The notes below the pieces were generated by a model. That model ran no database searches. It worked only from the letters and a program-made list of their open reading frames with translations, and had not been told where the DNA came from. DNA of 64,000 bases from Haliscomenobacter sp040401995 (GTDB lineage Bacteria > Bacteroidota > Bacteroidia > Chitinophagales > Saprospiraceae), in assembly GCA_040401995.1 (NCBI GenBank), contig JBBANM010000029.1, positions 6,127 to 70,126 of the forward strand, in the 5' to 3' direction. Positions 1-7,947 of the stretch are shown piece after piece. Position numbers and translations under genes: made by a program. Each line of letters starts with the position of its first letter. Position 1 is the first letter of the stretch.

Positions 1-96
1 CAAAGCATGTTCCAATTGTGAAACAGCCTCACCGCCGTATGCCGAATGTCCACGTTCGCGAAACAAGGTGATGATGTTGTCAACTACGTTTTCCAT
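1..96 (-). CDS. PhnZ-like HD-domain phosphohydrolase, N-terminal part only
   Basis: Only the first 32 codons lie in the window; the gene runs off its left edge. The start is the ATG read leftward from 96. The peptide opens MENVVDNIITLFRERGHSAY and continues with GGEAVSQLEHAL, the conserved beginning of the HD phosphohydrolases found with phosphonate degradation genes (PhnZ-like). The GGE..TQxEHA segment normally precedes the metal-binding HD motif, which lies outside the window. A TATTTTTG box (118 to 111, reading leftward) could be its -7 promoter element. Family assignment rests on this short segment alone, so substrate and partners cannot be judged. Confidence 0.7.
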   Translation of the reverse strand, partial: MENVVDNIITLFRERGHSAYGGEAVSQLEHAL

Positions 97-111
97 GGTT
101 GTTTTTTTTAC

Positions 112-145
112 AAAAATATTTCTTTTTAGGAAAAAATATTTCTTT
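112..145. repeat. Two 14-bp direct repeats over the promoter of the HD gene
   Basis: AAAAATATTTCTTT occurs at 112-125 and again at 132-145, 20 bp apart (about two helical turns). The first copy overlaps the leftward TATTTTTG -7-like box at 118-111. The arrangement suits a regulator binding one face of the DNA, but no regulator is identified, and AT-rich repeats can arise by chance. Confidence 0.35.
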
Positions 146-156
146 AAACGAAAATT

Positions 157-184
157 ATGGCCAATAAAAAATCCAAACACACTC
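157..184. repeat. Relict end of the GAGTGTGTTTGGA foldback element
   Basis: The run AAAAATCCAAACACACTC ends at 184 and is followed by TAA. It matches the terminus of the intact element at 743-947. The bases before it (TGGCCAATAAAAAATCC) match the reverse complement of that element's left end, except that about 11 bases between GGCCA and ATAAAAAATCC are missing. No second end is nearby, so this is a solo remnant. The rest of 97-363 shows no gene. Confidence 0.6.
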
Positions 185-363
185 TAAAAGGGATGCCATT
201 CCAAGTGCTGTCAACTGTAATGCTTAGCCCAAAGCAACCAGGAGGGCATTTTTATCTCTTTTGAACAGATTGCATTGTTTTTGGCCGATTGATGCATACC
301 TTCCATGAATGGCCAATAAACTCAATTTTCGTTATTTAAATATTAAATGGGTATTAACAATCA

Positions 364-1082
364 ATGGTTATGATGAAATTCTTTTCGAGCGCATTGCTTT
401 TTTTGCTCGCCAATCATTTATCGGCTCAGATCGACCCCAGTTCAGCCCTTTTCCGCGAATTAAAAAGCCGGGATAGCCTGCTATTTGAGATCGGTTTCAA
501 CACTTGCGACATCAGCCAATTTGAAAATCTGGTGAGCGAGGATTTTGAATTTTACCATGATCAGGCGGGAGTTACGGCATCCAAGGCGGATTTTGTGGCG
601 GGTATCCGCGATGGGCTTTGCAAACTCAGCTACCGCGCCAGACGGGAATTGGTAAAAGGCAGTTTGATGGTCTACCCTCTCAAAAAGAACGGCGTGCTTT
701 ACGGCGCTTTGCAAATGGGTAAACACCGTTTTTTTTGCCTTAGAGTGTGTTTGGATTTTTTATTCGCGCTACAAATGGCCAAAATTCACCCCAACTTCGT
801 TACGAAAATACTCATGTAGCGCTGACCTGCCCCGACAAAGTCGGGGTACACTCTCCCGACTTTGTCGGGATGTACCACGTTTTTCGCGCCTCGTTGGTGC
901 AAATTTTGACTCATTTTCGCTTGCGAACTAAAAATCCAAACACACTCTTAGAAAAAGACAAACCAGAATATTTCACCAGTATTGCACTTTTTACCCATCT
1001 TTGGATCTTGGAAAATGGTGAATGGAAACTGCACCGCGGACTGAGTTATGACCACCAAACCAAAGAGCCAGTTGTTCCATGA
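364..1082 (+). pseudogene. Secreted DUF4440/SnoaL-like protein, split by a foldback element
   Basis: The gene opens with a signal peptide (MMKFFSSALLFLLANHLSAQ, cleaved after SAQ) and follows the NTF2-like DUF4440 pattern: DISQFENLVSEDFEFYHDQ, then GALQMGKHRFF ending at 735. The fold resumes only after 948 with LEKDKPEYFTSIALFTHLW, then ENGEWKLHRGLSYDHQ, and stops at 1082. Between the halves sits a 205-bp element (743-947) flanked by TTA on both sides. Removing the element and one TTA leaves the halves out of frame by one base. Shortening the run of eight T (729-736) to seven would restore FFALEKDKPEYF, so a slippage error probably followed the insertion. The two halves cannot make one protein as they stand. 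DUF4440 proteins are small cone-shaped folds of mostly unknown role. Confidence 0.85.
743..947. mobile_element. 205-bp non-coding foldback element (MITE), intact copy
   Basis: The ends are inverted: GAGTGTGTTTGGATTTTT on the left, and the same sequence as reverse complement on the right. Homology between the arms continues inward with mismatches (TTCGC, then CAAAATT and CACC..AAC) for some 90 bp, so almost the whole unit can fold back. The centre holds two oppositely oriented palindromes, CCCGACAAAGTCGGG (831-845) and CCCGACTTTGTCGGG (855-869). The target duplication is TTA (740-742 and 948-950), matching the TNA targets used by some IS5-family elements. There is no transposase gene, so it would need one supplied in trans. 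Its first 51 bases are identical to the copy at 63950. Confidence 0.85.
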
Positions 1083-1124
1083 CTTAAAGACAAAAAAACT
1101 GTAAAAAAAAAACACCATTAAGGC

Positions 1125-2117
1125 ATGACTTTCAGCCAATTGCCCAAAGTTGAATTGCATTTGCACCTGGATTGCTCGCTGAGCTACCCGGTAGTCAAAA
1201 TGCTTGATCCAAGCATTAGTTTTGAAACTTATCAAGAAGCGTTTATTGCTCCGCCCAAATGCACCGATTTGGCCGACTACATCAGCAGAGCGGTTAAAGG
1301 TTTTGAACTGATGCAAACCCCGGAAGCTTTGCGCCTAGTCACTTTGGATCTGTTCGAGCAACTGCAAGCTGATCATGTGGTATATGCCGAAATTCGTTTT
1401 GCGCCTTTATTGCATTTGGAAAAAGGCTTGTCGTCCCAGGAGGTTGTTCAGATTGTCAACGATGCAGTTGTTGAAGGGATCCAAAAAACTGGTATTGAGG
1501 TAGGCATCATTCTTTGTACCCTCCGCCACTATTCCTCCGCGCAAAGTATGGAAACGGTGCAATTGGTGGAGCAGTTTCAGGGTACCCAGGTGGTAGGCTT
1601 TGATATCGCCGCCGATGAAGCGGGCTTTCCGATTGACAACCACGTCAGCGCCTTTGCATATGCGCAGGAAAAAGGCTTAAATGTAACTGCTCATGCTGGC
1701 GAGGCCAAAGGCGCCGATAGCGTTTGGGAAACCCTGGCTCATTTTCATCCTTCGCGAATTGGGCACGGCGTTCGCAGCGTAGAAGATCCGCAATTGCTGG
1801 ATCATTTGATTCAAAAAAACATCCATTTGGAGGTTTGTCCTACTAGTAATGTACAAACCAATGTGGTGGCCGATATCACCAGTCATCCCGTTGACAAGCT
1901 GTTCCGACGCGGAGTTTCCTTGAGCATCAATACCGATGCCCGCACCATTTCCAATGTCAGCTTGACCAGCGAGTACAAGACTCTGCAAACCCATTTCAAT
2001 TGGGATACCACCCACTTTTTAACCTGCAACTTGGCGGCAATTGATCATGCATTTACCAGTATAGAAAAAAAGGAGGAGATCCGTGCCAAGTTGATAGCTG
2101 GTTTTAGCGCAGGATAA
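1125..2117 (+). CDS. add: Adenosine deaminase
   Basis: The protein deaminates adenosine or deoxyadenosine to inosine in the cytoplasm (purine salvage), or acts on a close purine analogue. At 330 residues it has the usual length. It starts MTFSQLPKVELHLHLD, with the zinc-binding HxH pair at H12 and H14. HAGEAKG begins at about residue 190 (zinc histidine and general-acid glutamate), followed by GHGVRS, and NTDAR starts at about 269 with the metal-ligand aspartate. The common HLDGS motif reads HLDCS, and the residue after the ligand aspartate is alanine rather than aspartate (NTDAR), so substrate preference may differ from the E. coli enzyme. The gene stands alone, 42 bp after the broken DUF4440 gene. 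Confidence 0.9.
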   Translation: MTFSQLPKVELHLHLDCSLSYPVVKMLDPSISFETYQEAFIAPPKCTDLADYISRAVKGFELMQTPEALRLVTLDLFEQLQADHVVYAEIRFAPLLHLEKGLSSQEVVQIVNDAVVEGIQKTGIEVGIILCTLRHYSSAQSMETVQLVEQFQGTQVVGFDIAADEAGFPIDNHVSAFAYAQEKGLNVTAHAGEAKGADSVWETLAHFHPSRIGHGVRSVEDPQLLDHLIQKNIHLEVCPTSNVQTNVVADITSHPVDKLFRRGVSLSINTDARTISNVSLTSEYKTLQTHFNWDTTHFLTCNLAAIDHAFTSIEKKEEIRAKLIAGFSAG

Positions 2118-2300
2118 TTCGCGTCTCAAAAAAATATACGAATTAAAAAAATTTAAAATTTATTCCCTGTATCCCCAACCTTTCTTGGGGCGGCTCCGTA
2201 TCATTTTTTTTGAAAGGACATATCTCACATACCTACCTACTGAGGCAACCATTTGCCCATCACTCATTTACCTATTAAACCATCTAATTCAATAAATCTC

Positions 2301-2618
2301 ATGGAAACAACACCATTGGATCTCATCGAAGATCAGTACAATGCCGCGATGTATGGCGTATCAGAAAACGGCGATATGTGGTTGCTGTACTCAACTTTCA
2401 CCAACGACGACATGGACGCCTGCCACTGGCTGGGCAATGACCCCGATGCCTGGGACAACCTCCTCAATGAAGTAAGTGCTGAAAGTTGCGAATCTACTGT
2501 CGTTACCGTTGACGGTGAAGACCTCAACACCATCGCTTGTCGCGTGGGCGATCGTACCATTCAATTGGATCTTGACGGTCTCCGCAATGGAAAAGTCATC
2601 TGGTGGTCGGCAATGTAA
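2301..2618 (+). CDS. Small acidic protein of unknown function (105 aa)
   Basis: I do not recognise a family. The likely start is the ATG at 2301 (METTPLDLIEDQYN); an upstream in-frame ATG at 2253 would add 16 residues with no obvious role. The product has no signal peptide or membrane segment, and is rich in Asp and Glu (NDDMDACHWLGNDPDAWDNL) with four cysteines and an IQLDLDGLRNGKVIWW ending. Good coding bias and a strong terminator just behind it support a real, independently transcribed gene. A cytosolic regulatory or inhibitor protein is possible but is only a guess. Confidence 0.65.
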   Translation: METTPLDLIEDQYNAAMYGVSENGDMWLLYSTFTNDDMDACHWLGNDPDAWDNLLNEVSAESCESTVVTVDGEDLNTIACRVGDRTIQLDLDGLRNGKVIWWSAM

Positions 2619-2639
2619 TTGCTGTAACCTATCCTTTTG

Positions 2640-2674
2640 AAGAAGGCAGGAGTAGGATTACTTCCTGCCTTCTT
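2640..2674 (+). terminator. Terminator after the small acidic protein
   Basis: AAGAAGGCAGGA (2640-2651) pairs with TCCTGCCTTCTT (2663-2674), a 12-bp perfect stem followed by T-rich sequence. Confidence 0.8.
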
Positions 2675-2694
2675 TGGTTTGGTAGCGTAATTCA

Positions 2695-2750
2695 TTTTTT
2701 GATATCAAATCGCTTTTTGTATTTTGGATTGGCATTTTTTGATGTCAAGT
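2695..2750 (+). promoter_or_regulatory. Promoter of the GH127 gene with two operator-like repeats
   Basis: TTTG (2698-2701) lies 18 bp before TATTTTGG (2720-2727), close to the Bacteroidota promoter pattern. Two copies of TTTTTTGATRTCAART (2695-2710 and 2735-2750) bracket the -7 box 40 bp apart. The core of the first, TTGATATCAA, is a perfect palindrome, so a dimeric regulator could bind there. No regulator is identified; the AraC gene downstream is one candidate. Confidence 0.45.
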
Positions 2751-2776
2751 TCTCAAATCTACATTAAGCCGTATAA

Positions 2777-4735
2777 ATGAAAAAATACCTATTATTTGCA
2801 ATCGTCCTACTCTGTCTGAGCACCTGCCTTTTTGCCCAAACCGTTTCCCGTCAATTTGATCCGGTTAGTTTTTCCAAAGTCCAGATTACCGATGCGTTTT
2901 GGCATCCACAACAAGAAAAAGTGGCTTCCGCTACCCTCAAGGCTTGTATTGAACAAACCGAAGTAAAAACGCCGCGCATCCGCAATTTTGAAAATGCCGC
3001 CAAACACAGCGGCAAATTCGAAGGCATTTACTACGATGACTCTGATGTGTATAAGGCCTTGGAAGCTATTGCCTATTCACTCAAAAACCATCCCGATCCT
3101 AACATAGAAAAGAAAGCCGATGAATGGATCGATAAAATTGCCGCCGCCCAACAACCCGATGGTTACCTCAATACCTATTTTACCATAAATACCGGTGAAA
3201 AACGGTGGACGGATATGGAAAAACACGAAGACTACTGCGCTGGTCACCTCATGGAAGCGGCGGTAGCTTATTACAATACCACCGGAAAAAGAAAACTGCT
3301 GGATGTGGCCATCAAACTGGCCGATCACATCGATCAACAATTTCGCATTCCCAACCGCCACTGGGTGACTGGGCACCAAGAGATTGAATTGGCGCTGGCC
3401 AAATTGTACCATACCACTGGCGAAAAACGCTACATCGAGCTGGCTGCTTGGTTCTTGGATCAACGTGGCCGTGGCTATGGCAAAGGCGTCATCTGGGACC
3501 AATGGAAAGATCCGCTCTATTGCCAGGATCTTACGCCGGTTAAAGACCAAAAAGAAATTTCGGGACATGCGGTACGCGCCATGTACCTATACACTGGCGC
3601 GGCCGATGTAGCGTCGGCTACTGGCGATGCGGGGTATATGAATGCCATGAAAACCGTGTGGGAAGATGTGGTATACCGTAACATGTACCTCACCGGTGGG
3701 ATCGGCTCTTCGGGGAGCAATGAAGGATTTAGCCTCGATTATGACCTTCCCAATGAAAATGCTTATTGTGAAACTTGTGCTTCCGTCGGCATGGTTTTTT
3801 GGAACCAACGCATGAACTTACTTACTGGCGACAGCAAATATGTCGATGTATTGGAGCGCAGTTTGTATAATGGCGCGCTGGATGGCTTATCCCTCACCGG
3901 GGATCATTTTTTCTATGGAAACCCCTTGGCCTCTAATGGTCGCCATGCGCGACGCGAATGGTTTGGCACCGCTTGTTGTCCATCCAATATTGCCCGCTTG
4001 GTGGCTTCGGTAGGCGATTACATCTACGGCAGTTCTGCCAATGGTATTTGGGTTAACCTTTTTGTGGGCAGCAACACCAAAATTCCCTTGGCGCAAGGCG
4101 AAGTACAAATCTCCCAAACCACTAACTATCCTTGGGATGGCGCGGTAAAAATCCAGCTTACTCCCGCTAGCAAACAAACTTTTGCCTTGCATATCCGCAT
4201 CCCTGGTTGGGCGCAAAATGAAGCTACGCCAGGCGGGTTGTACCGTTTTGCGGCGCCGTTGAAAAGTACGTTTTTGATCAAGGTCAACGGCAAACCGGTT
4301 ATTCCTAAAATGGATCATGGTTATGCCGTTTTGGAACAACCTTGGAGCCCTGGTGACATGGTAGAATTGAGCTTACCCATGGAAGTACGCCAAGTGGTAG
4401 CTGCTGAAACCGTAAAAGCCGATGTAGACCGGGCTGCTATCCAACGCGGTCCCTTGTTGTACTGCGTAGAAGGCGCCGACAACCATGGTCAAGCTTGGAA
4501 TATCCTACTTCCTGCCAACGCACAGTTTGCACCTTTGCTGCAACCTAAATTATTGGGTGGCGTAGTAACACTGTCGAGCAAGCTCCCAGTGATGCAACCT
4601 GCCAAAGACGGCTTGTCGATCATCGCCCAGCCTACCAATGTTACGGCCATTCCATACTTCGTTTGGTGCAACCGTGGCAGCAACCCTATGCAAGTTTGGT
4701 TGCCCCGCAAAATCAAGGAAGTTGATGTGAAATAA
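2777..4735 (+). CDS. Secreted GH127-family (DUF1680) glycoside hydrolase, beta-L-arabinofuranosidase type
   Basis: A 652-residue protein with a signal peptide (MKKYLLFAIVLLCLSTCLFAQ). It follows the DUF1680/GH127 pattern: an (alpha/alpha)6 barrel with AAAQQPDGYLNTYF and GHLMEAAVAYY, then beta domains to the end. GH127 enzymes use a zinc-bound cysteine nucleophile. The expected ligand cluster is visible as E332 and C334 (YCETCAS) plus C400 and C401 (GTACCPSN). This predicts retaining cleavage of beta-L-arabinofuranosides from plant-type glycans, although many GH127-like proteins have other or unknown sugars. It has its own promoter and lies 68 bp ahead of an AraC regulator on the same strand. 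Confidence 0.85.
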   Translation: MKKYLLFAIVLLCLSTCLFAQTVSRQFDPVSFSKVQITDAFWHPQQEKVASATLKACIEQTEVKTPRIRNFENAAKHSGKFEGIYYDDSDVYKALEAIAYSLKNHPDPNIEKKADEWIDKIAAAQQPDGYLNTYFTINTGEKRWTDMEKHEDYCAGHLMEAAVAYYNTTGKRKLLDVAIKLADHIDQQFRIPNRHWVTGHQEIELALAKLYHTTGEKRYIELAAWFLDQRGRGYGKGVIWDQWKDPLYCQDLTPVKDQKEISGHAVRAMYLYTGAADVASATGDAGYMNAMKTVWEDVVYRNMYLTGGIGSSGSNEGFSLDYDLPNENAYCETCASVGMVFWNQRMNLLTGDSKYVDVLERSLYNGALDGLSLTGDHFFYGNPLASNGRHARREWFGTACCPSNIARLVASVGDYIYGSSANGIWVNLFVGSNTKIPLAQGEVQISQTTNYPWDGAVKIQLTPASKQTFALHIRIPGWAQNEATPGGLYRFAAPLKSTFLIKVNGKPVIPKMDHGYAVLEQPWSPGDMVELSLPMEVRQVVAAETVKADVDRAAIQRGPLLYCVEGADNHGQAWNILLPANAQFAPLLQPKLLGGVVTLSSKLPVMQPAKDGLSIIAQPTNVTAIPYFVWCNRGSNPMQVWLPRKIKEVDVK

Positions 4736-4803
4736 AAACCGTTTTTTTGCAGTTGGGGATGAACTGTTTTCTTGTTTATCCCCAACTACAACCCATTTGC
4801 GTT

Positions 4804-5634
4804 ATGCTATTTTTCCAACCCAATATTGCGCCTCATCCTGCTTTGCAACCTTATGTAAGGCGGTATTTTTTGCTACATGTAAATAACCCTGCCAATACCC
4901 AGCAACGCAAACCTATGCCTACCGACGGCCTGCAATCCATGTATTTTTATCCCCGCAATACGGTACTGGGCTGGGATAAAGACAATCGGGATTTGGGGCT
5001 CAGTCCACGCAGTGTGGTAGTCGGTGGACAAATTTCGCGGCTCAATCTACAATTTGGCGTCGACCACCTGGTCATTCAAGCTGCCTTTCACCCTGGGATG
5101 CTGCACCGTTTGTTGGGTATTCCCATTACCGAGATAGCGGATTTACCGATGCTGGCGGCAGAATTATTTTTTGGCCCCTCGGTCAAGGAATTGGACGCGC
5201 AGTTGGCAGAACTGACCGATTACCGCGCCATGATTGATGCGATTGATGTTTTTCTACTCAAAAAGATCCAGCACCTGAAAACCGATTTTCACGCCATTGA
5301 TGCGGCAATTGCCCAGATGTCCACTGCTGCGAACCCCATTTCTGTTGATCAATTGGCTAAAACTTCTTTTTTAAGTACGCGCCAATTTGAGCGCAAATTT
5401 TACGAGCGCATGGGGGTAAGTCCGAAATTGTATGGTCGCATTTTGCGGTTCAATCAAGCCTATAAAAGCAAAATGTTACATCCCGAAAAAAGCTGGCTGC
5501 ACGTGGCTTACGATGCCGGCTATTATGATTTCCGACACCTGAGTCGCGATTTTGCTGATTTTGCCGGGAGTTCACCTACTTTGTTGTTGCAGGAAGAGTT
5601 TTTAGCGCCTGATGGCGGAAAAGTAGTCGTATAA
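4804..5634 (+). CDS. AraC-family transcriptional regulator
   Basis: The chosen start is the ATG at 4804 (MLFFQPNIAPHPALQPYVRR), which fits the family's N-terminus; an in-frame ATG at 4747 would add 19 unrelated residues. The N-terminal 170 residues resemble the uncharacterised sensor domain seen in many Bacteroidota AraC proteins. The C-terminal third carries the paired helix-turn-helix (VDQLAKTSFLSTRQFERKF, then SWLHVAYDAGYYDFRHLSRDF and a GSSPT end). It lies between the GH127 gene and the D-amino-acid operon, 152 bp before dgcN, and could control either. The effector is unknown. Confidence 0.85.
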   Translation: MLFFQPNIAPHPALQPYVRRYFLLHVNNPANTQQRKPMPTDGLQSMYFYPRNTVLGWDKDNRDLGLSPRSVVVGGQISRLNLQFGVDHLVIQAAFHPGMLHRLLGIPITEIADLPMLAAELFFGPSVKELDAQLAELTDYRAMIDAIDVFLLKKIQHLKTDFHAIDAAIAQMSTAANPISVDQLAKTSFLSTRQFERKFYERMGVSPKLYGRILRFNQAYKSKMLHPEKSWLHVAYDAGYYDFRHLSRDFADFAGSSPTLLLQEEFLAPDGGKVVV

Positions 5635-5786
5635 CCTTCGTTTTGAATGAGCCAACTCGAATTGGCGGTCTGCTGGAATGCTGCTGGATATAGATTGTCC
5701 CATCACTTGTTATAAAAAAAGTCAAATTTTTCCGATTTGCAGCTTATTTTGGGGCAGCACATGCATTACCAGTAAAAACCCACTTT

Positions 5787-6872
5787 ATGTCCTTCGATAA
5801 AAACCAGGTACAAGGAACCGCCTTCGTACTGAGCGCAGGAATGTTCGAACACTCGAATGCCAAAACCGCCCACGGACTCATTCGCGGTTCCGAGCGGTTT
5901 ACCGTGAAAGCAGTCATTGACCCCGTATCCGCCGGAAAAGACGCGGGCGAAGTACTCGATGGCAAACACCGCAATATCCCCATCTACGCTACATTGGCTG
6001 AAGCTTTAGCCGCTGAACCCAAACCCGATTTTTGCATCATCGGCGTGGCAACGGTAGGGGGTGTTTTGCCGCCTGATCTGGCCGATATTGTACGGGAAGC
6101 CATCCAATCCGGTATTTCCATCATCAATGGCTTACATGATTTTTTGAATGAACGTCCTGATATGGTTGCCTTGGCGGAAAAACACGGCGCTACATTGGTT
6201 GATGTACGCCGCCCCAAAGCCAAAAAAGACCTCCATTTTTGGTCGGGCAAGGTATTCTCTGTCGGCTGCCCGATTTTAGCCGTCATGGGCATGGATTGTG
6301 CGATGGGCAAACGTACCACCGCCCGTTTCATTCGCCAAACTTGCAATGCCGCGGGCATCAAATCCGAAATGATTTATACTGGGCAAACCGGCTGGATGCA
6401 AGGCAACCGCTACGGTTTTGTCTTCGATTCTACCCTCAATGATTTTGTATCTGGCGAATTAGAACACGCCATCGTCAGCGCGTACGAGCAGGAGAAAACG
6501 AACTTGATCCTTATTGAAGGGCAATCATCGCTACGCAATCCCAGCGGACCCTGCGGATCTGAATTTCTGGTTTCTGGCAATGCCAAACACGTGGTTTTGA
6601 TTCACGAAATTAAGCGTGAATTCTATGGCGACGAACCTACCTGGGGAAAAATTCCACCCGTGGAAAGTGAAATCAAGCTGATTGAAATGTACAACTCCAA
6701 AGTGATTGCACTTTCCTTGAATACTAAAGGTTGCACTTTGGAAGAGGCCAAAGCCGCACAAGCACATTATGCTCAAGCCCTGGGTATCCCTGTTTTATTG
6801 CCATTAGAAGAAGGCGTTGAGGCCCTCCTCCCCATCATCCAATCTTTAATACTCGAAAAAAACAACCAATGA
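5787..6872 (+). CDS. dgcN: DUF1611 protein, probable D-glutamate N-acetyltransferase DgcN
   Basis: The 361-residue product has the two-part DUF1611 layout: an N-terminal Rossmann-like domain, then a P-loop-like domain with AVMGMDCAMGKRTTARF (about residues 162-180), TGQTGWMQG and LIEGQSSLRNPSG. In marine Proteobacteria, DgcN acetylates D-glutamate and DgcA then racemises N-acetyl-D-glutamate to the L form. The next gene here is a DgcA-type enolase-superfamily enzyme overlapping this stop by four bases (ATGA), which supports the assignment. A TATTTTGG box at 5745-5752 may serve as its -7 element. Older annotation would call it an EBNA-1-like or DUF1611 protein. Confidence 0.75.
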   Translation: MSFDKNQVQGTAFVLSAGMFEHSNAKTAHGLIRGSERFTVKAVIDPVSAGKDAGEVLDGKHRNIPIYATLAEALAAEPKPDFCIIGVATVGGVLPPDLADIVREAIQSGISIINGLHDFLNERPDMVALAEKHGATLVDVRRPKAKKDLHFWSGKVFSVGCPILAVMGMDCAMGKRTTARFIRQTCNAAGIKSEMIYTGQTGWMQGNRYGFVFDSTLNDFVSGELEHAIVSAYEQEKTNLILIEGQSSLRNPSGPCGSEFLVSGNAKHVVLIHEIKREFYGDEPTWGKIPPVESEIKLIEMYNSKVIALSLNTKGCTLEEAKAAQAHYAQALGIPVLLPLEEGVEALLPIIQSLILEKNNQ

Positions 6873-7936
6873 ACATCCGCAAAATAACGGCCTACCGCAT
6901 GGATATGGCGCTCAGCAAGCCCTACACCGTGGCTTTTGACACCACCTCCGAGGTCGAAAATGTATTTTTAGAAATTGAACTAAGCAATGGCATTGTGGGC
7001 ATTGGCGCCGCTTGCGCTTCAGAATTCGTCATTGCCGAAAGCACCGACGATACCATCACTAACCTACGATCCGATGCCCTCCAGCAATTTGTGGGAAAGG
7101 ACATCCGCCATTTTCGGCAAATGATTTTTGAATGTAAAAAGCTGTTCCCCAAGCATTCTGCAACCCGTACTGCCATTGACCTGGCGCTACACGATGCTTT
7201 TGGAAAGTACCTGAATATTCCCATCGTTGATTTTTATGGTCGAAAAATCCATAGTCTGCCAACTTCTGTCACGATTGGTATCAAAAACGTGGCCGACACC
7301 CTGGCGGAAGCACAAGAATACAAAGATCAGGGATTCAAGGTATTGAAGGTAAAAATGGGGCTTGACCTGGCCGAAGACATTGAGCGCTGCGTCAAAATCC
7401 GCGAAAAATATGGTGATTACTTCATGGTACGCGTCGATGCCAATCAGGGGTATACCCCCGAACAAACCATCGCTTTTGTTGAAGCCACTCAAAACCTCAA
7501 TCTGGAATTGGTAGAGCAACCCCTTCCCGTTGGTACGGAGACAGCAATGAAAAGTCTCCCGGCCAACATTCGCAAATACATCGCCTGCGATGAATCGCTT
7601 AAAGATGCCAAATCGGCGCTAGAATTGGCGATGGAGCCAGCGGCTTGTGGTATTTTCAACATCAAATTGATGAAAAGCAGCGGGTTGATCGGCGCTTTTG
7701 AAATTGCCACTATTGCCCAAGCCGCAGGCATTGATTTGTTTTGGGGGTGTTTTGATGAAAGCATTGCCAGCATTTCAGCAGCCTTACACGCGGCGCTTGC
7801 TTGCCCGCATACGCGCTATCTCGACTTGGACGGCAGTCTTGATCTGGCCGAAGATGTGGTGAAAGGGGGATTCATTTTGGAAAACGGCGTGATGCGCCCC
7901 ACCGATGGCCCTGGATTTGGTTTTGAAAAATTGTAA
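6869..7936 (+). CDS. dgcA: Enolase-superfamily racemase/epimerase, probable N-acetyl-D-glutamate racemase DgcA
   Basis: A 355-residue member of the muconate-lactonizing subgroup, usually annotated as dipeptide epimerase. The catalytic KxK is seen as LKVKMG (K160 and K162). The magnesium ligands follow in VDANQG, VEQPLP and ACDES, and the second catalytic lysine is in NIKLMKSSG. The ATG overlaps the dgcN stop, so the two are translationally coupled. That pairing is the known D-glutamate catabolic module. An L-Ala-D/L-Glu epimerase acting on cell-wall peptides is the main alternative and cannot be excluded from sequence alone. Confidence 0.8.
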   Translation: MNIRKITAYRMDMALSKPYTVAFDTTSEVENVFLEIELSNGIVGIGAACASEFVIAESTDDTITNLRSDALQQFVGKDIRHFRQMIFECKKLFPKHSATRTAIDLALHDAFGKYLNIPIVDFYGRKIHSLPTSVTIGIKNVADTLAEAQEYKDQGFKVLKVKMGLDLAEDIERCVKIREKYGDYFMVRVDANQGYTPEQTIAFVEATQNLNLELVEQPLPVGTETAMKSLPANIRKYIACDESLKDAKSALELAMEPAACGIFNIKLMKSSGLIGAFEIATIAQAAGIDLFWGCFDESIASISAALHAALACPHTRYLDLDGSLDLAEDVVKGGFILENGVMRPTDGPGFGFEKL

Positions 7937-7947
7937 AAGTTTAGGTC

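Noticed and set aside
1125..2117. Loss of function of adenosine deaminase because of HLDCS and NTDAR variants
   Set aside because: All zinc ligands and the catalytic glutamate are present; the variants are more likely a subfamily trait.
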